Positions 1-6,918 of a DNA stretch of 64,000 nucleotides are shown piece after piece. The translations under genes were made by a program, and so were the position numbers. Each line of letters begins with the position of its first letter. Within the stretch, counting starts at the first letter, position 1. Source of the stretch: Deltaproteobacteria bacterium (GTDB lineage: Bacteria; Myxococcota_A; Polyangia; Polyangiales; Houyiibacteriaceae); contig JAEPMI010000008.1 of the NCBI GenBank assembly GCA_017644045.1, positions 434,001-498,000 on the forward strand, read 5' to 3'. Below the pieces are notes generated by a model. That model worked only from the letters and a program-made list of their open reading frames with translations. It was not told the DNA's origin and ran no database searches.

Positions 1-1221
1 GCCGCTGACGAGCTGGCTCACGCCCTGGGCCACGTCGGCGAGGTCGATGTCGGTCGGCGTGGGGGCCACGGGGCGACCGACCGCGAGCATCGTCGTCACG
101 AGCTCGTTCAAGCGGAGCACCTCGCCCTGCACCAGGTCCAGCAGCGTGGCGTCCTCTTCGTTCAGCTCGCTCGCGTCGCGCACGAGCTGGACGCTCCCGC
201 GGATCGCGCCGAGCGGGTTGCGGATCTCGTGCGCGAGGCCCGCGGCGAGGTGGCCGAGGACGGCCAGCTGCTCCGCGCGCTTGGCGGCGGTGCGCAGGTC
301 CTGGATCTCGGTGAGGTCCTGGAAGAGCAAGAGAGACCGTCCGCTCGAGTCCACCAGCGGGGTGCGGCTGTAGCCGAGCACCAGCACCCGACCGTCGGGG
401 AGGGTGGCGTGCTGCTCCGCCCGTCGGTCCATCGCGGGCGTGAAGCCGAGCAGCTCGCCGACCGGCTCGCCGAGCACGCGATGCTCCGCCAGGCCGAGCA
501 TCTCGAGGCCAGCAGGGTTGATGGAGGTGATCCGCTCGTCATCGCTGAGCGTCACCAGCCCGGAGCTGAGCGAGCGGACGATGTCGTCATTGAGCTGGCT
601 GAGCCGGGCCCGCTCCTGCTCGGCGGCGCGGGCCACGCCGCGCTCCTTCTGGAGGCGAGCGGCGAGCGCCACGCTGAGGCCGCCAACCACGACGAGGCCG
701 ACGAGGTTCGAGAGCAGCGAGTAGCCGAGCGCCTGAATGTCGACCCGGTACGCCTGCGGGTTCTGATCGGGGGGCGGTGGCACCCACTCCGCGCTCAGCG
801 CGAGACCGACGAGCACGTAGAGGACGATCGAGGCGGCGGTCGTGAACGTCGCGGCCCGACCCCCGAGGGTGACCGCGGCGCTCAGCACGGCGGCGCCGTA
901 GAGGATCGAGAACGCGCTCGCCGCGCCGCCGGAGAGGTAGACGAGCCCGGTCGCGAGCACGAGGTCGGCCAGCAGCGGGATCAGCGCGCGCGGGGTCAGG
1001 GGCCACCCCGCGAGTCGCCCGGCGAGCGCCAACACCGAGCTGGTGAACGTGCCGACGATCAGCACGCTCAGCATCACCGGCGTGAAGCCGTCGGCCGCGA
1101 GGCCGGCGCCGAGGTTCAGCCAGAGCGTGCCCCCGAGGAGGAGGCCGCCCACGATCAGGCGCCAGACCAGCAGCCACTGCAGCCGGCGCTCCTGCTCGGT
1201 GGCCGGGTCGGCGGGAGCCAT
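1..1221 (-). CDS. pilS: PilS-like sensor histidine kinase (C-terminus beyond left edge)
   Basis: This is the N-terminal 407 codons of a membrane sensor kinase. It starts at the ATG at 1219-1221, 7 bases after the pilC stop, and runs off the left edge. The first ~190 residues hold several hydrophobic helices, beginning LLVWRLIVGGLLLGGTL. A PAS-like region follows (around VTLSDDERITSINPAGLEML). The dimerization/phosphoacceptor box LAAGLAHEIRNPLGAI has the expected phospho-His. The ATPase domain is not in the window. Membrane N-terminus, PAS domain and position directly after pilC match PilS of the PilS-PilR pair that controls pilin transcription in myxobacteria. A pilR gene should lie just outside the window; that is inference. 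Confidence 0.88.
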   Translation of the reverse strand, partial: MAPADPATEQERRLQWLLVWRLIVGGLLLGGTLWLNLGAGLAADGFTPVMLSVLIVGTFTSSVLALAGRLAGWPLTPRALIPLLADLVLATGLVYLSGGAASAFSILYGAAVLSAAVTLGGRAATFTTAASIVLYVLVGLALSAEWVPPPPDQNPQAYRVDIQALGYSLLSNLVGLVVVGGLSVALAARLQKERGVARAAEQERARLSQLNDDIVRSLSSGLVTLSDDERITSINPAGLEMLGLAEHRVLGEPVGELLGFTPAMDRRAEQHATLPDGRVLVLGYSRTPLVDSSGRSLLLFQDLTEIQDLRTAAKRAEQLAVLGHLAAGLAHEIRNPLGAIRGSVQLVRDASELNEEDATLLDLVQGEVLRLNELVTTMLAVGRPVAPTPTDIDLADVAQGVSQLVSG

Positions 1222-1228
1222 CGTGGCC

Positions 1229-2440
1229 CTATTCGACCTGGACCTTGCCGGCGATCTCGAAGATCGGCATGTACATCGCGATCAGGATCACGCCGACGAT
1301 GCCGCCGATGAAGACCATCATGAGCGGCTCGAGCAGCGACGTGAGCGCGGCGACCGCCACGTCGACTTCCTCTTCGTAGAAGTCGGCGATCTTGTTGAGC
1401 ATGTTGTCGAGCGCACCGGTCTGCTCACCGACGCCGATCATCTGCACGACCATCGGCGGGAACACGCCGGTGGCCATGAGCGGCTCGGCCATGGTGCGAC
1501 CCTCGCGGACCCGGTCCGCGGTCTCGTGAATGGCGCTCTCGACGATGACGTTGCCGGATGCCTTGCCGACGATGTCCATGGCGTCGAGGATCGGGACGCC
1601 AGAGCCGAGGAGAGTGCCGAGTGTTCGGGTGAAGCGGGCGACGGCGATCTTCCGCACCACCGGCCCTATGATCGGTAAGGTCAGGAAGGCCTTGTGCCAG
1701 AAGCGCTTGCCGCCCTTCGTTCGGTAGCTGTAGCCGATGGCGGACACGGTCGCGGTGAACACCAGCGAGATGATCCAGAAGTTGTCGAGGAAGCCTTCGC
1801 TGATGCCGATGACGAACTTCGTGATGCCCGGGAGCTGATCCTCCCCGCCGAACTCCGCGAACATCTCGCGGAACGCCGGGATGACCCACGTGAGCATGAC
1901 GACGATGACGGCGATGGCCACGTTGAGGATCGCGACGGGGTAGACCATGGCGCCGCGGACCTGGCGCCGCAGCTTCACGTTCTTCTCGATGTAGACCGCG
2001 AGCCGCTGGAGGATCGTGTCGAGAATGCCGCCCATCTCACCGGCGGCGACGAGGTTCACGAAGAGGTCGTTGAAGACCTTCGGGTGTCGGCGAAGGCCCT
2101 CGGAGAACGTGCCGCCCTGCTCGACGAAGAGCTTGATCTCCTTGAGGATCGTGTTGAACTGCTTGTTCTCACCCTGCGAGGAGAGGATGTCGAGGCACTG
2201 CACGAGCGGCAGGCCCGCGTCGATCATCGTGGCGAACTGCCGGACGAAGACCACCAGCTCGGCGGGCTTCACCGGCGAGCCGATGACGATGTTGAACTCC
2301 TTGGGCTTCTTCTTGACCTTGACGGGGTTCAGGTTCTGCGCGCGCAAGCGCGACTGGACCAGGTCGGCGTTGTCCGCCTCCATCACGCCCTTGCGGACTT
2401 CGCCATCGCGCGAACGCGCTTCCCAGCTCCACTCGGCCAT
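1229..2440 (-). CDS. pilC: Type IV pilus inner-membrane platform protein PilC
   Basis: The 403-residue protein has the full length and layout of the PilC/GspF family. There are two homologous T2SSF domains, roughly residues 65-190 and 268-390, each with conserved helices such as FVRQFATMIDAGLPL and FTRTLGTLLGSGVPIL. Membrane segments lie near 168-190, 219-240 and 372-395. PilC is the inner-membrane platform on which the PilB and PilT motors assemble and retract the pilus, used for twitching or social motility. It is followed 7 bases later by the PilS-like kinase, and its promoter could lie in the 120-base gap after the upstream kinase gene. I see no missing segment. Confidence 0.96.
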   Translation of the reverse strand: MAEWSWEARSRDGEVRKGVMEADNADLVQSRLRAQNLNPVKVKKKPKEFNIVIGSPVKPAELVVFVRQFATMIDAGLPLVQCLDILSSQGENKQFNTILKEIKLFVEQGGTFSEGLRRHPKVFNDLFVNLVAAGEMGGILDTILQRLAVYIEKNVKLRRQVRGAMVYPVAILNVAIAVIVVMLTWVIPAFREMFAEFGGEDQLPGITKFVIGISEGFLDNFWIISLVFTATVSAIGYSYRTKGGKRFWHKAFLTLPIIGPVVRKIAVARFTRTLGTLLGSGVPILDAMDIVGKASGNVIVESAIHETADRVREGRTMAEPLMATGVFPPMVVQMIGVGEQTGALDNMLNKIADFYEEEVDVAVAALTSLLEPLMMVFIGGIVGVILIAMYMPIFEIAGKVQVE

Positions 2441-2560
2441 TCAGCCCTCGACCTCCGAACAACCCCACGGGACGCGGGGATGAGAGGCATCCTAGCGGAA
2501 TCACATCGGAAGGGTCAAAATCCGTTCCGGATGCAGGGAGCCGGCGGCGGCAGCCCGTCG

Positions 2561-4183
2561 TCAGCGCCGGTAGGGGTTGAAGAGCAGGTCGTCGTCGTTC
2601 GACATCATCGTGGTCCGCCGCATGGACGGTGCCGTCATCTCGGCTTCCGTGACCGCGGGCTCCTCCGCCATGGTCACGGCTTCTTCCATCGGGGTCGCCT
2701 CGGTGGTGGCGGGGCGACGACGGCGGGTGCGACGCTGGCGCGAGGTCTCCGGCTCGTCTTCGACCTCGGCTTCCGCCTCCGCCTCGAGCTCCTCATCGAT
2801 CTCGTCTTCGATCGGGTCGCCGGTCGGCGCGGGGACCAGCGGGATCGGCTCGGCCGCGGCGGCCGGGGCTTCCTCGACCGTCTCCGCGGGCGGCGGCGCC
2901 GCAGCGGGCGCCGGCTCTTCGGCGTCCGAACCTCGGAGCGAGAGCCCCACCGCGATGCCGGCGCCGGCCATCAGGAGCACCGCGAGCGTCGCGAAGATCG
3001 GCAGCATGGAGCGGCCCTTGTCTTCGTTCGGCAGGGTGCCGGGGGTCAGCTGCATCGCGCTCGGCGTGGCCGAGAGCGTCTGGGCGTCGGGCGGCAGCAG
3101 CGGGCGGGTGCCGGAGAGCGAGACGTTCGAGACCGAGCTCTCCCGCGGGATGGGGATGGCGGCCTCCGAGAGGTCGGTGCGGCCGAGCTTGCGGATCGAG
3201 TCCTTCACTCGGTCCCGTTGCGCCTCGAGCTTGTCGGCGAGGCGGGCGCGGACCTGCTTGCCGACCGCGCGGGTGCTGGCGATGCCGCCGTTCGCGCGCG
3301 CGACCTGCTCGAGTGCGGCGGCGAACTCGTCGGCGCTCTGGAAGCGCTCGTCGGGCTCACGGTGGAGCGCCTTGGCGAGGAGCTCATCGAAGGGCTTCAG
3401 ATCCTCCCAGAGCTCCGAGGGCGCCGGGATCGGCTCGTGCAGGATCTTGGTCAGGGTCGCGGCGTTGTTCTCCCCGCGGAAGAGGCGACGGCCGCTGAGC
3501 GACTCCCAGAGCATGATGCCCATGCTGAAGAGGTCGCTGCGCTGATCGGCGAAGCCGGAGCTCGCCTGCTCCGGTGACATGTAGGCGAGCTTGCCCTTGA
3601 ACTGGCCCGCGCGGGTGCTGGTCAGCCGCTTCTCCGCCTTGGCGACGCCGAAGTCGGTGAGCCGGCTGATGCCGTCCACGCCGACCATCACGTTGTGCGG
3701 TGAGATGTCGCGGTGGACGAGCTTGAGCGGCTCCCCATTCTCGTCGCTCAGCTCGTGGGCTGCGGCGAGGCCGCCGAGCGCGTCGATGAGCACCTTGCTC
3801 ACGATGGGCGTCGGGAGCCGCTCGCCCTCCTTGGCCGCGGCGCCGAGGAGCGTCCCGAAGTGGTCGCCCTCGATGTACTCCATCACGAGGAAGAAGCCGT
3901 CGCCCTCGGTGTCGGAGATGTCGAGCGTGGGCACCACGTTCGGGTGGCGGATCCGCGCCGCGAGCCGGGCCTCGTCGAGGAACATGGAGATGAACTCCTC
4001 CTCGTAGGCCAGGTGCGGGTGGAGCACCTTGATCGCGACCAACCGCTCGAAGCCGGCGACGCCCTTGGCGCGCGCCACGTAGACCGCCGCCATTCCGCCC
4101 GACGCGAGCTGGGTCAGCACTTCGTAGCGGCCGAGTTGACGGCCGGCCAGGTTGCGCTGGAGCTCGGAGGCGGGGGAGGGCAT
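2561..4183 (-). CDS. Membrane-anchored Ser/Thr protein kinase (Pkn/Hanks type)
   Basis: The 540-residue protein has a complete Hanks-type kinase domain (about 18-290). The glycine loop is LASGGMAAVYVA, the ATP lysine is K52 in VAIK, the catalytic loop is HRDISPHN (D159) and the DFG motif is at 177-179, followed by an APE-like MSPEQA. A single membrane helix spans about 393-415. The remaining ~125 residues, presumably periplasmic, are low complexity and rich in Ala, Pro and Glu with an Arg run. The start codon overlaps the stop of the upstream gene (TGATG), so the two are co-translated. All catalytic residues are present, so activity is expected. Its substrate is unknown; the nearby pilus genes are a guess. 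Confidence 0.95.
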   Translation of the reverse strand: MPSPASELQRNLAGRQLGRYEVLTQLASGGMAAVYVARAKGVAGFERLVAIKVLHPHLAYEEEFISMFLDEARLAARIRHPNVVPTLDISDTEGDGFFLVMEYIEGDHFGTLLGAAAKEGERLPTPIVSKVLIDALGGLAAAHELSDENGEPLKLVHRDISPHNVMVGVDGISRLTDFGVAKAEKRLTSTRAGQFKGKLAYMSPEQASSGFADQRSDLFSMGIMLWESLSGRRLFRGENNAATLTKILHEPIPAPSELWEDLKPFDELLAKALHREPDERFQSADEFAAALEQVARANGGIASTRAVGKQVRARLADKLEAQRDRVKDSIRKLGRTDLSEAAIPIPRESSVSNVSLSGTRPLLPPDAQTLSATPSAMQLTPGTLPNEDKGRSMLPIFATLAVLLMAGAGIAVGLSLRGSDAEEPAPAAAPPPAETVEEAPAAAAEPIPLVPAPTGDPIEDEIDEELEAEAEAEVEDEPETSRQRRTRRRRPATTEATPMEEAVTMAEEPAVTEAEMTAPSMRRTTMMSNDDDLLFNPYRR

Positions 4184-5247
4184 CAGAAGGTTCCCTCCAA
4201 GACAAACCCACCGGCGCGATCCTTGGCTCCGAGGGTGAGCTGGGGTCGAACCGTCGCGCTCACTGCATCGGTATCGTCCTCGTCGTCGCTCCCACCCCAG
4301 TCGGTGAGGAGGGCGAAGACCAGGGTTAGCGCCGCCAGGCCGGCGGTCGCGCCGATGAGCACGTTCGTGCGCAGCTCGAGCGTCTGGCCGTCATCGTACA
4401 TCTCGCGGGCGAGGGCGGGATCGCTCATCGCGGTCTCTTCATACTCATCGCGGGCGTTCAGCGTGTCGACGCCGGACCACGCGAGGGTCGCGCCGGCACC
4501 GGCGGTGAGCACGAGCGCGGTGATGAAGAAGGCCGGCGAGATCCCGCCGCCGCCGTCGTCGCCCGTCTCCTCGGGGCCGCCGACCGGTCCCGCGAGCGGG
4601 TTGCGTCGCGTCTCGGTCGGGCCCTCGCCTTCTTCCGGATCCTCGAGGCGAGCCGCGCCCTCGGGGGCCTCGAAGGAGAGCGTGCGCACTTCGCCCGCCT
4701 CGCCCTGCACGGTCTCCTGCTCGGTGCCCGTGTCGAAGGTCGCGCCCACGGTGTGCTCTTCCCCGGGCGAGAGATAGAAGCTGTTGTGGCTGCTCAGCGT
4801 GCCGTCGACCTCGACCGCGCACTCGGCGTTGCACTCGACGTCGATGCGGAAGAACTGCCCGCCGAGGTCGTCGATGACCGCTTGGGCGCGGCCGACCATC
4901 GCGCCATCGTCGGGGAAGCGCGCGATGAGGCGGAGCGAGAGCGTCGCGGCCCGAAGCTCGTTGCCCGCGCGGCGGTGCGCGATGATGGCCTGCATGAGCG
5001 CGCCCGATGCCGGCGCGAGATCGTTGGCCATCTCGAACCAGCGTGCAGCGGTCGCGAAGTCTTCCTGCAGGTACGCCGTGGTGCCGCGATCGAAGGCCGA
5101 CGCGGCGGCCTGTCGCTGCTGCGCGTCCTGCGCGCTGGCGTTCGAGGGGAGCACGAAGGAGAGCGCCAGAGCACACAACGATGCCCGCGCGATCCTCACG
5201 CACGACCGTAGCCTCGCGCTCGTGCGCGGCACTTGATTCAACGACAT
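4183..5247 (-). CDS. Exported TPR/PEGA-like membrane protein
   Basis: The 354-residue protein starts with a long N-region and a hydrophobic signal segment (LCALALSFVLPSNASA). Residues ~45-120 form TPR-like helices (AFDRGTTAYLQEDFATAARWF). A beta-rich section with a PEGA-like feel follows (CAVEVDGTLSSHNSFYLSPG). Two membrane helices lie near the C-terminus (ISPAFFITALVLTAGAGATL and TNVLIGATAGLAALTLVF). Such proteins commonly sit beside Ser/Thr kinases in myxobacteria. It is translationally coupled to the kinase downstream and may act as its extracytoplasmic partner; this is inference from position. Downstream in-frame starts would also leave a usable signal peptide, so the exact start is uncertain. 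Confidence 0.8.
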   Translation of the reverse strand: MSLNQVPRTSARLRSCVRIARASLCALALSFVLPSNASAQDAQQRQAAASAFDRGTTAYLQEDFATAARWFEMANDLAPASGALMQAIIAHRRAGNELRAATLSLRLIARFPDDGAMVGRAQAVIDDLGGQFFRIDVECNAECAVEVDGTLSSHNSFYLSPGEEHTVGATFDTGTEQETVQGEAGEVRTLSFEAPEGAARLEDPEEGEGPTETRRNPLAGPVGGPEETGDDGGGGISPAFFITALVLTAGAGATLAWSGVDTLNARDEYEETAMSDPALAREMYDDGQTLELRTNVLIGATAGLAALTLVFALLTDWGGSDDEDDTDAVSATVRPQLTLGAKDRAGGFVLEGTF

Positions 5248-5408
5248 CCCTTACGACACCCCCCTACCGCGCCGGGTATCACACCGAACCCCACACGGTA
5301 GTCAGGGATTGCAGGATGGCGGGCCTCGCGCCCATGCGTCAAGGGTGTGACACTTGCAAGTGGGACCAGCCGGGGGATGAATCGCCGCCGAACGGCTATC
5401 CTTCGGCC

Positions 5409-5624
5409 GTGCGCAGGATCGCCATCGCGGCTCTCTTCGCAGCGCTCGGCTCGGCCCCGGCGTTCAGCGCGGCGACCACCGCCGCACAGGGGTGCACACC
5501 TCGTCACATGTGCTGCAAGGTGTGCAACCGCGGTCAGGCGTGCGGCGACACCTGCATCTCCCGCGAGCGCCAGTGCCAGACCCCGCCAGGGTGCGCGTGC
5601 GACCGAGTCGACGTCTGCGACTGA
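5409..5624 (+). CDS. Small secreted Cys-rich protein
   Basis: A 71-residue protein from a GTG start. The frame is open further upstream, but this start places the hydrophobic segment IAIAALFAALGSAPAFSA at the N-terminus as a signal peptide. The mature part is dense in cysteine, with the pattern HMCCKVCNRGQACGDTCI and then QTPPGCACD. Short proteins with CCK.C..G.ACGD.CI are, to my knowledge, widespread in proteobacteria and of unknown function. The paired cysteines suggest disulfide bonding or metal binding in the periplasm. It lies convergent to the tRNA-like cluster; its stop is only 5 bases from the CCA end of the last tRNA. Confidence 0.75.
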   Translation: MRRIAIAALFAALGSAPAFSAATTAAQGCTPRHMCCKVCNRGQACGDTCISRERQCQTPPGCACDRVDVCD

Positions 5625-5629
5625 GCGCT

Positions 5630-5717
5630 TGGCGGAGAGCGGAGGTCTCGATCCCCACAGCTCGTGTCTGCGCACCGGTTAGCGGCCGGGCCCGACCCCA
5701 TGGTCGGTTCACTCTCC
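5630..5717 (-). tRNA. tRNA-Ser-like (anticodon GCT), 8/4 non-canonical cloverleaf
   Basis: Hand fold, 5' end at 5717. An 8-bp acceptor (GGAGAGTG with CGCTCTCC) is followed by linker AA. The D arm has a 6-bp stem CCGACC/GGTCGG and a 4-nt loop ATGG. The anticodon arm has loop CCGCTAA, so anticodon GCT for Ser AGC/AGU. A 17-nt variable region contains a CAG/CTG stem. The T arm has only 4 bp (GGGG/CCTC, one G-U) and loop ATCGAGA. Position 73 is G, followed by an encoded CCA. Acceptor plus T stem total 12 bp, split 8/4 instead of 7/5. Oddities are C at position 33, A at 54, and an unpaired 27-43. G73 and the long arm suit seryl-tRNA synthetase. Confidence 0.8.
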
Positions 5718-5738
5718 ATGCGGAGCGTGTCGCTCCGG

Positions 5739-5821
5739 CGGAAGGCGGAGGAGTCGAACCCCTGCGCGTGAACGCCCCCGGTTTTCGAGACCGGTGTGGC
5801 CCCGCGGCCACTTCACCTTCC
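5739..5821 (-). tRNA. tRNA-Ser-like (anticodon CGA), 8/4 non-canonical cloverleaf
   Basis: Hand fold, 5' end at 5821. The 8-bp acceptor is GGAAGGTG with CGCCTTCC, then linker AA. The D arm has a perfect 6-bp stem GTGGCC/GGCCAC closing a 4-nt loop GCGG, a shape otherwise typical of tRNA-Sec. The anticodon stem CCGGT/ACCGG is perfect, with loop CTCGAAA, giving anticodon CGA (Ser UCG) and normal U33 and A37. A 15-nt variable arm has stem GCG/CGC. The T stem is 4 bp (GGGG/CCTC) with a canonical TTCGACT loop. Position 73 is G; the next bases are CCG, so CCA is not encoded. A 7/5 reading leaves an A-C mismatch, so 8/4 fits better. Spacing to the next tRNA is 21 bases. Confidence 0.85.
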
Positions 5822-5846
5822 ATGCGTCGCGCGCGAACGCGACGGG

Positions 5847-5931
5847 CGGGGCCGGAAGGATTCGAACCTACAGCGCCTGTACGGCACTCGGGCTACAACC
5901 GAGCGGGGAGACCAGTTTCCCCAACGACCCC
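5847..5931 (-). tRNA. Class II tRNA with Tyr anticodon GTA but G73
   Basis: Hand fold, 5' end at 5931. The acceptor is 7 bp, GGGGTCG with CGGCCCC (one T-G). The D stem is GGGGA/TCCCC with loop AACTGGTC holding the GG pair. The anticodon stem CTCGG/CCGAG is perfect, with loop TTGTAGC, anticodon GTA. The 15-nt variable arm has stem GCC/GGC. The T stem GTAGG/CCTTC has one T-T mismatch and a normal TTCGAAT loop. Position 73 is G and no CCA is encoded. Bacterial tRNA-Tyr normally has A73 and A37; here 73 is G and 37 is G. It may be a divergent tRNA-Tyr or a serine-charged tRNA reading Tyr codons. Confidence 0.75.
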
Positions 5932-6100
5932 AATCAACGACGAGACCGACGACTCACGCGAGAGCGCGAGCGGTCGGTCGACGGATAGGATCGGGAGGTT
6001 CGGAGCGGCATGGTCTCGTTCGGCGGCGTCGCGCCGAGGTCCGGACAGGTAAGCATGGGAACGATGGCCGCAACCCCGAGGCCCCGAGTAGGATGCATCG

Positions 6101-6859
6101 ATGTCACCCGACGAGCTGCTCGCCCGACTTCGACCCTGGCGTGAGCGTCACCAGCGCACGGCGTACGTCCCGCAGCTTGGCGCGGGCCCGTCGCCGAGCC
6201 GCTTCGGCGGCCGACCAGACATGGCCGAGGGGGACGAGTGGCCCACGTGCGCCGGCTGCGAGCGCCCGATGCTCTTCGTCTTCCAGCTGGACCTCGAAAC
6301 GTCCCCAGCGGATCTCGGCACGGGGCGCATCCAGCTCTTCTACTGCCCGACAGACGATGGATCGTGCGAAACCTGGGCTCCCTTCGCTGGGGCCAACGAG
6401 GCTCGGTGGAGCCAGGGGCCCGCGTCTTCGCGAGCCCTACCCGGGGGCACGGAGATGCTCACCGAACGGTCGATCGTCGGATGGGAGAGCGTGTCCGAGT
6501 TTCCCCATCCAGAGGAGCACGAGTGGCTCGGACTGACCTACCACTATGACTTCCGGGCCAACACCGTTCGCATCGTCTGCCCCGAGCTGGGCTTCGACGA
6601 GTCGGGGCTCGACATCGAGGCGTGTAGCGCCGAGCTCATCGGACTTCCTGCGGACCGCGACAAGCTGCTCGGCTGGCCTCGCTTCGTGCAGGGCATGAAC
6701 TACCCGGGGTGCCCACGGTGTGGGGAGCCCCTGACGTACCTCTTCCAGATCGACTCCGAGGTCGGGACCGATCTGATGTTCGGCGACGTCGGGATCGGGC
6801 ACATCATGCGCTGCGAAGCTCACCCGGACGTGCTGAGCTTCGCATGGGACTGCCACTAG
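6101..6859 (+). CDS. DUF1963 (YwqG-like) family protein
   Basis: The 252-residue protein starts at ATG 6101, eight bases after an AGGA-type ribosome site. It carries the DUF1963 pattern twice over: an N-terminal FGGRPDMAEGDEWPTC with GCERPMLFVFQLD, and a C-terminal LLGWPRFVQGMNYPGC with PLTYLFQIDSE and MFGDVGIGHIM. CxxC pairs near the start of each half (TCAGCERP, GCPRCGEP) suggest a bound metal, as in cysteine-bearing relatives. No catalytic function is known for the family; it is soluble and probably cytoplasmic. It faces away from the tRNA-like cluster, and the 169-base gap between them may hold promoters for both. Confidence 0.8.
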   Translation: MSPDELLARLRPWRERHQRTAYVPQLGAGPSPSRFGGRPDMAEGDEWPTCAGCERPMLFVFQLDLETSPADLGTGRIQLFYCPTDDGSCETWAPFAGANEARWSQGPASSRALPGGTEMLTERSIVGWESVSEFPHPEEHEWLGLTYHYDFRANTVRIVCPELGFDESGLDIEACSAELIGLPADRDKLLGWPRFVQGMNYPGCPRCGEPLTYLFQIDSEVGTDLMFGDVGIGHIMRCEAHPDVLSFAWDCH

Positions 6860-6918
6860 CGAGCCCGAGCTCAGGAGTCGTCCCCCATCCGACGTCGTCG
6901 GTGTATCTTTGTCGCACG

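Noticed and set aside
5739-5821. Reading the CGA tRNA as selenocysteine tRNA because of its D arm
   Set aside because: The anticodon is CGA, the variable arm is too short for tRNA-Sec, and acceptor plus T stem add to 12 bp rather than the 13 bp of bacterial tRNA-Sec.
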